The notes under the pieces: generated by a model
Databases searched by the model: none
The model's input: only the letters and a program-made list of their open reading frames with translations
Told to the model about the DNA's origin: nothing
Assembly (NCBI GenBank): GCA_030067055.1
Contig: JASJAL010000293.1
Coordinates: 1-5,268 of the forward strand
DNA from: Kiloniellales bacterium
GTDB lineage: Bacteria; Pseudomonadota; Alphaproteobacteria; Kiloniellales; JAKSBE01
DNA length: 5,268 nt
Direction of reading: 5' to 3'
Translations under genes and position numbers: made by a program
Shown: positions 1 to 5,268 of the stretch, piece by piece
Layout: each line of letters begins with the position of its first letter
How positions within the stretch are numbered: position 1 is the stretch's first letter

Positions 1-248
<248 letters not shown>

Positions 249-259
249 GGCGAAGCAGG

Positions 260-266
260 CCTCCCC
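260..266 (-). promoter_or_regulatory. Ribosome binding site of glpK
   Basis: On the minus strand GGGGAGG lies 11 bases before the ATG at 248. It is a strong Shine-Dalgarno match with slightly long spacing, and it fixes the glpK start; no other in-frame start with a better site is seen upstream. Confidence 0.7.
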
Positions 267-294
267 GGATGGTCGTATTCCACGGACTTCGGGC

Positions 295-323
295 ATGTTG
301 AAAGCCACTCCGGCAAAGATCAA
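295..323 (-). promoter_or_regulatory. Weak candidate promoter for glpK
   Basis: On the minus strand TTGATC (323-318) is followed after 17 bases by CAACAT (300-295), about 46 bases before the glpK ATG. The -35-like box is fair and the -10-like box is poor (three of six consensus bases). It is listed because it is the best-spaced pair I found in the divergent region; it may well be wrong. Confidence 0.2.
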
Positions 324-339
324 GCGGCCGCCGGGCCGC
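324..339. repeat. Inverted repeat, 6-base arms around a 4-base centre
   Basis: GCGGCC (324-329) and GGCCGC (334-339) are perfect inverted copies separated by GCCG. The repeat sits in the divergent region between glpK and the membrane-protein gene. It could form a GC hairpin in a leader transcript or be part of an operator. No T-run follows on either strand, so it is not a typical intrinsic terminator. In such GC-rich DNA it could also be chance. Confidence 0.35.
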
Positions 340-355
340 ACTTGGGGGCTGTGGC

Positions 356-379
356 TACGGCGCCGTAATGAGAACATTA
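356..379. promoter_or_regulatory. Two overlapping dyads, candidate operator between glpK and the divergent gene
   Basis: A perfect 12-base palindrome, TACGGCGCCGTA (356-367), abuts and shares two bases with a second perfect dyad, TAATG-AGAA-CATTA (366-379). The second is unusually AT-rich for this DNA. Its minus-strand reading contains ATGTTC, resembling one half-site of the E. coli GlpR (glycerol 3-phosphate repressor) operator. The adjoining gene is glycerol kinase, so a glycerol-responsive operator is possible. The sites lie about 110-130 bases upstream of the glpK start and 50-75 bases upstream of the 430 start, so either gene could be the target. The symmetry is seen directly; the regulator is inference. 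Confidence 0.35.
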
Positions 380-413
380 AGGGCCCTTGGGCTAGTCTCA
401 GCCGGCTTAGAAC

Positions 414-420
414 GGGGGAA
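414..420 (+). promoter_or_regulatory. Ribosome binding site deciding the start at 430
   Basis: The purine-rich GGGGGAA lies 9 bases before the ATG at 430. The reading frame stays open far upstream (back to about position 13), so this site is the main reason to place the start here. The upstream in-frame ATG at 295 has no such site, and still earlier ones lie within glpK on the other strand. Confidence 0.6.
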
Positions 421-429
421 GCTGAGTCC

Positions 430-822
430 ATGGGCCGGCTGCGCTATGGCTTTGGAATTGCGGTAAGCATCTGCTTCACCGTGGCCGGCTACGGCCTCGC
501 CCTTACCGGCGGCGGCATCCTTGCGGTCATGGGATTTTACGGCGAGCTCTTCGGGGCCGAGGTCACCTTCGGCGGCGGCGTGCCCATCGTCGAGCACGAT
601 CCCGTCGTCACCCTACTCTCGTGGTTTCTCGGCTTCGGCATGCTCGGCATGGGAACGCTTACAATGTCTCATGCCCTGCGGAGCCTTTTCATTCGTCTCG
701 AGACGGGTCGTGTGGAAGCCGGTCCTTTGTCCGACGTCGAGGACGCAGAGACTGAAGTCCTGATCCGGCAATTGGCCAAGAAGCTGTCCCGATCCAGGCA
801 GGAGAGCCGAAGACCCGCCTAA
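430..822 (+). CDS. Small membrane protein of unknown function, two predicted transmembrane segments
   Basis: I do not recognise this 130-residue protein and assign no function. A short basic start (MGRLRYG) precedes a hydrophobic, glycine-rich segment at about residues 8-37. A roughly 20-residue loop with acidic residues follows (around [14 protein letters not shown], 44-57), then a second hydrophobic segment at about 58-83 rich in Gly and Met ([10 protein letters not shown], 66-75). The C-terminal 45 residues are charged and polar: an acidic stretch near 101-109, then a basic, probably helical tail to Ala130. Arginines and lysines flank both segments, so both termini are probably cytoplasmic, with the loop outside. 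Coding is supported by the ribosome binding site, the sharp change in composition at 430, and a stop that meets the neighbouring gene's stop. It is divergent from glpK and convergent with the acyl-CoA dehydrogenase gene, so it is probably transcribed alone. The first hydrophobic segment could be read as an uncleaved signal anchor. Confidence 0.7.
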   Translation: MGRLRYGFGIAVSICFTVAGYGLALTGGGILAVMGFYGELFGAEVTFGGGVPIVEHDPVVTLLSWFLGFGMLGMGTLTMSHALRSLFIRLETGRVEAGPLSDVEDAETEVLIRQLAKKLSRSRQESRRPA

Positions 823-2609
823 AGCTGGGCCTCGTCGATCTCCAGGACGGAGGCGCCGCCGTCGGTGATCATGGCCGCCAGCGCCTGGGCCTGGGGCAGG
901 ACGTTGTCGGCGTAGAAGCGCGCGGTCTTGAGTTTGGCATTTAGGAACGCGGCGTCGCCGTTGGCCTCGCCGAGTTTACCGGCCGCGGCCACTGAGGCGC
1001 GGCCCATGAGCCAGCCGCCGGCGACGGTCCCGAAAAGCCGCAGGTAGGGGCTGGCGGCGGTAGCGGCCAGTCGGATATCGCGCGCCCCGGCCTCGACGAT
1101 CCATCCGGTCGACGACGACAGGGTATCCAGGCCGCGCTCGAGGCCAAGCCGGATCGCCCGGGTGTCTTCGCCCGGGGTCGCGGACAGGGCGTTCAGGCTG
1201 CCGCGCATCTGCTCGATCAGCCCGCGCGCGGCCGCACCCCGGTCGCGCAGCAGCTTTCGGCCGAGCAGGTCAAGGGCCTGGATGCCGTTGGTGCCTTCGT
1301 AGATCGGCGCGATGCGGGCGTCCCGATAGTGCTGGGCGGCCCCGGTCTCCTCGATGAAGCCCATGCCGCCATGGATCTGCACGCCGAGCGAGGCGATCTC
1401 AACACCCAGATCGGTGCACCAAGCCTTAGACACTGGAGTGAGCAGGTCGACCACGGCTTGGTTCTGCTCCCGCGCGGCGACGTCGGGATGGCGATTGCCG
1501 CGGTCCAGCGCCCCGGCCGCCGCGTATGCCAGCATCCGCATGGCTTCGTTCAACGTCTTCATCGTCATCAGGCTGCGCCGCACGTCGGGATGCTTGATGA
1601 TCGGTACCGGCCCGTCGCTGCCCCCGATGTCCTTGCTCTGCACCCGGTCGCGGGCAAAGGCCCGGGCCCGCTGGTAGGCGCGGTCGCCGATCGCCAAGCC
1701 CTGGACGCCCACCGCCAGGCGGGCGTTATTCATCATCGTGAACATGTACTCCATGCCGCGGTTTTCCTCGCCGACCAGATAGCCGACGCAGGAGCCGCCG
1801 TCGCCGTAGGCCATGACGCAGGTCGGAGAGCCGTGGATGCCAAGCTTGTGCTCGATCGAAACGCAGCGCAGGTCGTTCCTCTGGCCTGGCGTGCCGTCAT
1901 TCTTGAGCAGGAACTTCGGAACGATAAAGAGCGAGATGCCGCGGGTGCCGGCCGGCGCCTCGGGCGTGCGGGCCAGGACCATGTGCACGATATTGTCGGC
2001 CAGATCGTGCTCGCCCCAGGTGATGTAGATCTTCTGGCCCGAGATCAGGTAGTGGTCGCCCTGGGCCACGGCCCGGGTCTTCAGCGCACCGACGTCCGAG
2101 CCGGCCTGAGACTCGGTCAGGTTCATGGTTCCGGTCCATTCGCCGGAGATCAGCCTCGGCAGGTAGGCCGCTTTCTGCGCGTCGGAGCCGTGGGCCTGCA
2201 ACAGCTCCACGGCGCCCTGGGTCAGCAGCGGGTTGAGCGCGAAGCTCATGTTCGAGGCGTTCCACATCTCCTGCAGGGCGGAGGTGAGGGCCCAGGGCAG
2301 GCCTTGGCCACCGTAGTCCGGCTCGAAGGGTACGGCATTCCAGCCGCCTTCGACATAGTGGCGGTAGGCTTCCTTGAAGCCGGTGGGCGCGCGGACCACG
2401 CCGTTCTCGTAGACCGAGCCTTCGCGGTCGCCGCTGTAGTTGAGTGGCGCCAGCTGTTCGGCGGCCAGCTTGCCGGCTTCCTCGAGCACGGCATCGACCA
2501 GATCCGGCGTCGCCTCCTCGTAGCCGGGCAGCCCGGCGATCTCGCCGAGACCGACGATCTCGTTGAGGACGAAACGCATATCGGCGATGGGGGCGGCGTA
2601 GTCGCTCAT
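819..2609 (-). CDS. Acyl-CoA dehydrogenase, long DmdC-like type
   Basis: This FAD enzyme oxidises an acyl-CoA to the trans-2-enoyl-CoA and normally passes electrons to ETF in the cytoplasm. At 596 residues it is longer than the roughly 380-residue classical enzymes and fits the group holding 3-methylmercaptopropionyl-CoA dehydrogenase (DmdC) and its broad-chain relatives. In order come a short N-terminal extension (1-35), the helical N-domain, a middle domain with MNLTESQAGSD (162-172) and YITWGEHD (195-202), and a C-terminal helical domain with QIHGGMGFIEETG (411-423). In RIAPIYEGTNGIQA (432-445), Glu438 is the expected catalytic base. A C-terminal extension covers about 460-596. No key motif is missing. 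The ATG at 2609 has AAGGA 5 bases upstream. It lies 172 bases downstream of the hydroxyacid dehydrogenase gene, with its own candidate promoter. The substrate cannot be read from sequence: no DMSP-pathway neighbours are present, so fatty acyl-CoA is at least as likely as methylmercaptopropionyl-CoA. Confidence 0.93.
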   Translation of the reverse strand: MSDYAAPIADMRFVLNEIVGLGEIAGLPGYEEATPDLVDAVLEEAGKLAAEQLAPLNYSGDREGSVYENGVVRAPTGFKEAYRHYVEGGWNAVPFEPDYGGQGLPWALTSALQEMWNASNMSFALNPLLTQGAVELLQAHGSDAQKAAYLPRLISGEWTGTMNLTESQAGSDVGALKTRAVAQGDHYLISGQKIYITWGEHDLADNIVHMVLARTPEAPAGTRGISLFIVPKFLLKNDGTPGQRNDLRCVSIEHKLGIHGSPTCVMAYGDGGSCVGYLVGEENRGMEYMFTMMNNARLAVGVQGLAIGDRAYQRARAFARDRVQSKDIGGSDGPVPIIKHPDVRRSLMTMKTLNEAMRMLAYAAAGALDRGNRHPDVAAREQNQAVVDLLTPVSKAWCTDLGVEIASLGVQIHGGMGFIEETGAAQHYRDARIAPIYEGTNGIQALDLLGRKLLRDRGAAARGLIEQMRGSLNALSATPGEDTRAIRLGLERGLDTLSSSTGWIVEAGARDIRLAATAASPYLRLFGTVAGGWLMGRASVAAAGKLGEANGDAAFLNAKLKTARFYADNVLPQAQALAAMITDGGASVLEIDEAQL

Positions 2610-2614
2610 GGCTT

Positions 2615-2619
2615 TCCTT
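2615..2619 (-). promoter_or_regulatory. Ribosome binding site of the acyl-CoA dehydrogenase gene
   Basis: AAGGA on the minus strand lies 5 bases before the ATG at 2609. It supports this start, which also gives the N-terminus usual for the family (MSDYAAPIADMRFVL). Confidence 0.6.
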
Positions 2620-2642
2620 CGGGTCGAGGGAACCTCTGCCGG

Positions 2643-2671
2643 AAGATAGTCCCGGGCCCGGTGGCCTGCAA
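2643..2671 (-). promoter_or_regulatory. Candidate sigma-70-type promoter of the acyl-CoA dehydrogenase gene
   Basis: On the minus strand TTGCAG (2671-2666) is separated by exactly 17 bases from TATCTT (2648-2643), a four-of-six match to the -10 consensus. Transcription would start near 2636, giving a leader of about 27 bases that contains the ribosome binding site. The spacer holds a 10-base perfect palindrome, CCGGGCCCGG (2652-2661), placed where a repressor could block polymerase. The arrangement suggests the gene can be transcribed independently of the upstream pair. Confidence 0.35.
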
Positions 2672-2708
2672 TCGAAGGCGTGGCCCCGAAAGCCGTTGGA
2701 TAGGATCT

Positions 2709-2724
2709 CCGCCCGATGGGGCGG
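2709..2724. repeat. Inverted repeat downstream of the hydroxyacid dehydrogenase gene
   Basis: CCGCCC (2709-2714) and GGGCGG (2719-2724) are perfect inverted copies around GATG. On the minus strand this would be a GC-rich hairpin about 60 bases after the TAG of the upstream gene. No run of U follows, so at best it is a weak or atypical terminator, or a transcript-stabilising stem. Confidence 0.3.
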
Positions 2725-2781
2725 CACCGGTCATCACTGGTATCGCAGGTTCAAGGTGCCGCCGCCCGGGCCGCAGACCGC

Positions 2782-4224
2782 CTAGAGTTCGACCACCTTG
2801 CCGGGATTCATCAGGTTGTGGGGGTCCAGGGCGCGCTTGACCGCGCGCATCATGGCGATCTCCACCGCCGGCTTGCGCTCGGCTGCCTCGTCGCGCTTCA
2901 TGCGGCCCAGGCCGTGCTCGGCGCTGATCGAGCCGCCCAGGGCGGCGACCAGGTCGTGGACCGCATGGTTGACCTCGTCCCAGCGGGCCAGGAAGGCCTC
3001 GCGGTCGCCGTCCTCTGGCTGGCTCAGGTTGAGGTGGATGTTGCCGTCGCCGACATGGCCGAAGGGGATCGGCCGGACGCCGGGCAGCATCTTCTCGACC
3101 AAGGGCAGGGCCTCGGCGAGCAGGGCCGGGACTGCCGAGACCGGCACCGAGACGTCGTGCTTGATGGATCCGCCCTCGTGCTTCTGAGCCTCGACGATGG
3201 CCTCGCGGATGTGCCAGAAGCTCTTTGCCTGGGCCTCGTTGCGGGCGACGGTGGCATCCTGGGCCAGACCGTCCTCGATGGCGGTCATCAGGACGTCTTC
3301 CATTGCGCCCCGTAGGTCGTCGTCATCACGGCCGCTCGCCGCCTCGATCAGCAGGTACCAGGGATGCTCCCCGGCCAGCGGGTCGACGGTGCGGGCAACG
3401 TGCTTCAATGCGAAGTCCAGGCCCAGCCGCGGGATCAGTTCGAAGGCGGTCAAGGCATCGCCACTGGCCTCGCGGCAGCGTCCCAGCAGGGCCAAGGCCG
3501 CCTCGACCTCGGCCAGGCCGACGAAGGCGACCGCGGTCCGACGGGGCCGGGGAAAGAGCTTCAGGACGGCGGCGGTGATGATCCCCAGGGTACCCTCGCC
3601 GCCGACGAAGAGCTGCTTCAGGTCGTAGCCGGTGTTGTCCTTACGTAGGCCTCGCAGGCCGTCCCAGACCTGGCCGTCGGGCAGAACCACTTCTAGGCCA
3701 AGGGTCAGGTCGCGGGTGTTGCCGTAACGCAGGACGTGGACCCCGCCGGCGTTGGTCGAGAGGTTTCCGCCGATCTGGCAGGTCCCTTCGGCCCCGAGGC
3801 TGAGCGGGAAGAGCCGGTCGGCCGCCTCGGCCGCGGCCTGGACCTGCTGCAGGATGCAGCCGGCCTCCACCGTGATGGTGAAGTTCGCGGCGTCGAGCGC
3901 GCGGACCTGGTTCATCCGGCCAAGGCTGATCACGACCTCCTCGCCGGCCTCGAAAGGAATGCTGCCGCCGACCAGGCCGGTGTTGCCGCCCTGAGGGACC
4001 ATGGGCACCCGGGCAGCCACGCAGAGCCGGACCACCTCGGCGACCTCGGCGGTGTCGGCCGGTCGCACTACGAAGGGCGTGCGGCCGAGATAGCGGCCGC
4101 GCTGATCGGCCACGAAGGGGGCGAGCGCATCCTCGCCCTGGATCAGGCCCCTGTCGCCGACCACCGCGGCGATGCGCTCGCGCAGCTGCGCGTGGTCTTG
4201 GGGCGTCGGCCTCACGTCGTCCAT
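2782..4224 (-). CDS. FAD-linked D-2-hydroxyacid dehydrogenase, probably D-2-hydroxyglutarate dehydrogenase
   Basis: This cytoplasmic flavoenzyme of the VAO/PCMH superfamily would oxidise a D-2-hydroxyacid to the 2-oxoacid. At 480 residues it has the family's normal length. The FAD-binding domain covers about 45-225, with PQGGNTGLVGGS (77-88), IGGNLSTNAGG (151-161), LRKDNTGYDLKQLF (193-206) and GGEGTLGIIT (208-217). The FAD-oxidase C-terminal domain follows to the end, with FGHVGDGNIHLN (388-399), SAEHGLGRMKRD (434-445) and DPHNLMNPGK (467-476). His390, His397 and Glu436 match the metal ligands of human D-2-hydroxyglutarate dehydrogenase, and the LRKDNTGYDLKQLF block is nearly identical in that enzyme. 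D-lactate dehydrogenase and glycolate oxidase subunit GlcD are alternatives; no glcE or glcF genes adjoin. It follows tsaC after 53 bases. No ribosome binding site precedes the ATG at 4224, and the next Met is residue 75, inside the FAD domain. Confidence is high for family and moderate for substrate. Confidence 0.92.
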   Translation of the reverse strand: MDDVRPTPQDHAQLRERIAAVVGDRGLIQGEDALAPFVADQRGRYLGRTPFVVRPADTAEVAEVVRLCVAARVPMVPQGGNTGLVGGSIPFEAGEEVVISLGRMNQVRALDAANFTITVEAGCILQQVQAAAEAADRLFPLSLGAEGTCQIGGNLSTNAGGVHVLRYGNTRDLTLGLEVVLPDGQVWDGLRGLRKDNTGYDLKQLFVGGEGTLGIITAAVLKLFPRPRRTAVAFVGLAEVEAALALLGRCREASGDALTAFELIPRLGLDFALKHVARTVDPLAGEHPWYLLIEAASGRDDDDLRGAMEDVLMTAIEDGLAQDATVARNEAQAKSFWHIREAIVEAQKHEGGSIKHDVSVPVSAVPALLAEALPLVEKMLPGVRPIPFGHVGDGNIHLNLSQPEDGDREAFLARWDEVNHAVHDLVAALGGSISAEHGLGRMKRDEAAERKPAVEIAMMRAVKRALDPHNLMNPGKVVEL

Positions 4225-4231
4225 GGAGGGG

Positions 4232-4260
4232 AGTCTAGGGCCTGGGGCGCCGCGGTGCCA
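4232..4260 (-). promoter_or_regulatory. Possible promoter giving a leaderless transcript
   Basis: On the minus strand TAGACT (4237-4232), a four-of-six match to the -10 consensus, ends 7 bases before the A of the ATG at 4224. The sequence 17 bases upstream is TGGCAC (4260-4255), a poor -35. The interval just before the ATG is pyrimidine-rich (CCCCTCC), the opposite of a Shine-Dalgarno sequence. If the box is real, transcription would begin at or next to the start codon. Read-through from tsaC is the alternative. Confidence 0.25.
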
Positions 4261-4265
4261 GGGCC
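4239..4265. repeat. Imperfect inverted repeat between tsaC and the hydroxyacid dehydrogenase gene
   Basis: GGCCTGG (4239-4245) can pair with CCAGGGCC (4258-4265), seven pairs with one bulged G, around a 12-base GC-rich loop. It occupies half of the 53-base gap. No T-run follows on the minus strand, so it is not a classical terminator. It could stabilise or process a shared transcript. Confidence 0.25.
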
Positions 4266-4277
4266 GAGAACCCGGAG

Positions 4278-5246
4278 CTAGGACCGCGGTGCGGCGGCGC
4301 GGCGCAGGCGGTCGTTGATCGCCCGGCCGAGGCCGTCCTCGGGAATCGGCATCACCGCGATCGCCTCTAGATCCGGCCGGTCGAGCTCGTGCAGGGCGGC
4401 GAAGAGCCGAGCGGCGGCTTCCGTCAAATCACCGCGCGGGCTCAGGTTCACCGCGGCGGCGGCGCCTGCAGGCGCGCTGGGGCCGAAGGCGAGCAGGGCT
4501 TCGCGCGGACCGACGCTCGTGGCCTCCAATCGCAGCGGTCGGCTCGGCGCGTAGTGGCTTTCCAGCTGGCCGGGCGAGCGGGGCCGTTCGGGTGCGGACT
4601 CCTCGGCACTGTCCAGTGGGCCGACCACCGCCTCGATCTCAGCCTCGGTGATCCCGCCGGGTCGCAACAGCAAGGGCCGCGGGCCGGTCAGGTCCAGCAC
4701 CGTGGACTCCAGGCCGAGCGCGCAGGGCCCGCCGTCGAGAATCAAGGGCACGCGCCCGCCCAGCGACTCGGCGACATGGGCGGCGGTGGTCGGGCTAATC
4801 CGGCCGGAGCGGTTGGCGCTGGGTGCGGCCAGGGGCCGTTCGCAGGCAGCGAGCAGGCGCTGCGCCACCGGATGCGCCGGCGTCCGCACGCCGAGGCTGT
4901 CGAGCCCGGCGCTGCAGAGCAGGGAGATGCCGCAGTCAGGTCGACGCGGCAGGACCAGGGTCAAGGCACCGGGCCAGAAGGCCGCGGCCAGCGTCTTTGC
5001 AACCGGTGTGAAGGCGACCAGCGTCGAGGCGGCCGCGGCATCGGCGACATGTACGATCAGCGGGTTGAAGCTCGGCCGGTCCTTGGCGGCGAAGATGCCG
5101 GCGACCGCCTCATCGTTGCTCGCGTCCGCGCCCAGGCCATAGACGGTCTCGGTTGGAAAGGCCACCAGGCCGCCGGCGCGCAGAATCTCGGCGGCTTCCG
5201 AGATCGCCGAGTCGTCGGCGCGCAGGATCCGCGCGGCCCCGGTCAT
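4278..5246 (-). CDS. tsaC: L-threonylcarbamoyladenylate synthase, two-domain Sua5 type
   Basis: The enzyme makes threonylcarbamoyl-AMP from threonine, bicarbonate and ATP; the TsaD complex then transfers the group to A37 of ANN-decoding tRNAs (t6A). At 322 residues it has both the YrdC catalytic domain (about 8-200) and the C-terminal Sua5 domain (about 235-320). Visible motifs are AFPTETVYGLGADA (29-42), KDRPSFNPLIVHV (55-67), FWPGALTLVLP (90-100), APSANRSGRISPT (141-153) and GLESTVLDLTG (178-188). Lys55, Arg57, Ser143 and Asn145 are the conserved binding-site residues. The linker SPGQLESHYAP (224-234) carries the conserved HY of the loop that covers the active site in Sua5 proteins, and GLGRAINDRLRRAA (305-318) is the usual C-terminal block. 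The ATG at 5246 has GGAG 7 bases upstream. Stand-alone TsaC of E. coli is only about 190 residues, so this is the longer Sua5/TsaC2 form. Nothing essential is missing. Confidence 0.95.
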   Translation of the reverse strand: MTGAARILRADDSAISEAAEILRAGGLVAFPTETVYGLGADASNDEAVAGIFAAKDRPSFNPLIVHVADAAAASTLVAFTPVAKTLAAAFWPGALTLVLPRRPDCGISLLCSAGLDSLGVRTPAHPVAQRLLAACERPLAAPSANRSGRISPTTAAHVAESLGGRVPLILDGGPCALGLESTVLDLTGPRPLLLRPGGITEAEIEAVVGPLDSAEESAPERPRSPGQLESHYAPSRPLRLEATSVGPREALLAFGPSAPAGAAAAVNLSPRGDLTEAAARLFAALHELDRPDLEAIAVMPIPEDGLGRAINDRLRRAAAPRS

Positions 5247-5268
5247 GGCGTCGCTCCAGACATGGCGG
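5243..5268 (-). CDS. Possible 3' end of an upstream gene overlapping the tsaC start
   Basis: In one minus-strand frame the window's right edge reads without a stop into ...AMSGATP and then TGA (5245-5243). That TGA overlaps the tsaC start codon as ATGA, a common arrangement for translationally coupled genes. Only 26 bases are visible, so this could equally be non-coding leader. No product can be named. Confidence 0.25.
5254..5257 (-). promoter_or_regulatory. Ribosome binding site of tsaC
   Basis: GGAG on the minus strand lies 7 bases before the ATG at 5246. It supports this start over the nearby ATG at 5263, which is in another frame and meets a TGA after six codons. Confidence 0.55.

Noticed and set aside
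1897..2727. A 276-codon minus-strand frame overlapping the start of the acyl-CoA dehydrogenase gene.
   Set aside because: It is an arginine-rich out-of-frame shadow; the true frame carries all family motifs.
1329..2840. A 503-codon open frame on the plus strand, opposite the acyl-CoA dehydrogenase gene and running into the hydroxyacid dehydrogenase gene.
   Set aside because: It mirrors the dehydrogenase gene: its translation is rich in His, Ala, Gly and Val with no recognisable domain, and it crosses a gene boundary and an intergenic region. Long antisense frames are expected in GC-rich DNA.
2716..3315. A 199-codon plus-strand frame opposite the end of the hydroxyacid dehydrogenase gene.
   Set aside because: It is the antisense shadow of conserved FAD-oxidase C-terminal coding sequence, with no domain of its own.
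4244..4260. TGGCAC on the minus strand as the -24 element of a sigma-54 promoter.
   Set aside because: No GC-type -12 element (TTGC) follows at the required spacing, and no enhancer-like site is evident.
3736..4281. A 181-codon plus-strand frame opposite the FAD-binding domain.
   Set aside because: The opposite strand holds the conserved PQGGNTGLVGGS and IGGNLSTNAGG motifs in a full-length enzyme, so this frame is a by-product of GC bias.
4648..5142. A 164-codon plus-strand frame opposite tsaC.
   Set aside because: Its composition is low-complexity Ala/Arg/Ser/Pro, and the minus strand encodes every YrdC motif over the same bases.

Overview
This is a GC-rich bacterial chromosome segment with strong G/C preference at third codon positions. 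It most resembles an alphaproteobacterium, perhaps of the Rhodospirillales/Rhizobiales type. That placement rests on the feel of the proteins (a two-domain Sua5-type TsaC, a DmdC-type acyl-CoA dehydrogenase, a D-2-hydroxyglutarate dehydrogenase-like flavoprotein), not on any search. I see no rRNA, tRNA, CRISPR array, insertion sequence, phage gene or sign of recent transfer.

Layout, left to right. (1) 1-248, minus strand: the first 82 codons of glycerol kinase (glpK), cut by the window edge. (2) 249-429: a 181-base divergent intergenic region with three closely packed inverted repeats. (3) 430-822, plus strand: a 130-residue protein of unknown function with two predicted membrane segments. 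(4) 819-2609, minus strand: a 596-residue acyl-CoA dehydrogenase of the long DmdC-like type, whose stop codon overlaps that of the preceding gene tail to tail. (5) 2610-2781: a 172-base gap with a plausible promoter for the dehydrogenase. (6) 2782-4224, minus strand: a 480-residue FAD-linked D-2-hydroxyacid dehydrogenase, closest in motifs to D-2-hydroxyglutarate dehydrogenase. (7) 4278-5246, minus strand: a 322-residue L-threonylcarbamoyladenylate synthase (TsaC/Sua5). At its start, an ATGA overlap hints at another minus-strand gene ending there.

How the genes may work together. The three complete minus-strand genes (tsaC, the D-2-hydroxyacid dehydrogenase, the acyl-CoA dehydrogenase) lie in one direction and could be partly co-transcribed. 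The first pair is 53 bases apart. TsaC makes the intermediate for the t6A modification of ANN-decoding tRNAs and is a housekeeping enzyme unrelated to catabolism. The other two are flavoenzymes whose families commonly pass electrons to electron-transfer flavoprotein (ETF), so a shared route into the respiratory chain is a reasonable inference. Glycerol kinase is a separate, divergently read catabolic unit.

Overall this is an ordinary core-metabolism region. I found no convincing undescribed system. The points most worth a second look are the uncharacterised two-segment membrane protein, the dyad cluster between it and glpK, and the start of the D-2-hydroxyacid dehydrogenase gene, which lacks a ribosome binding site and may be leaderless.
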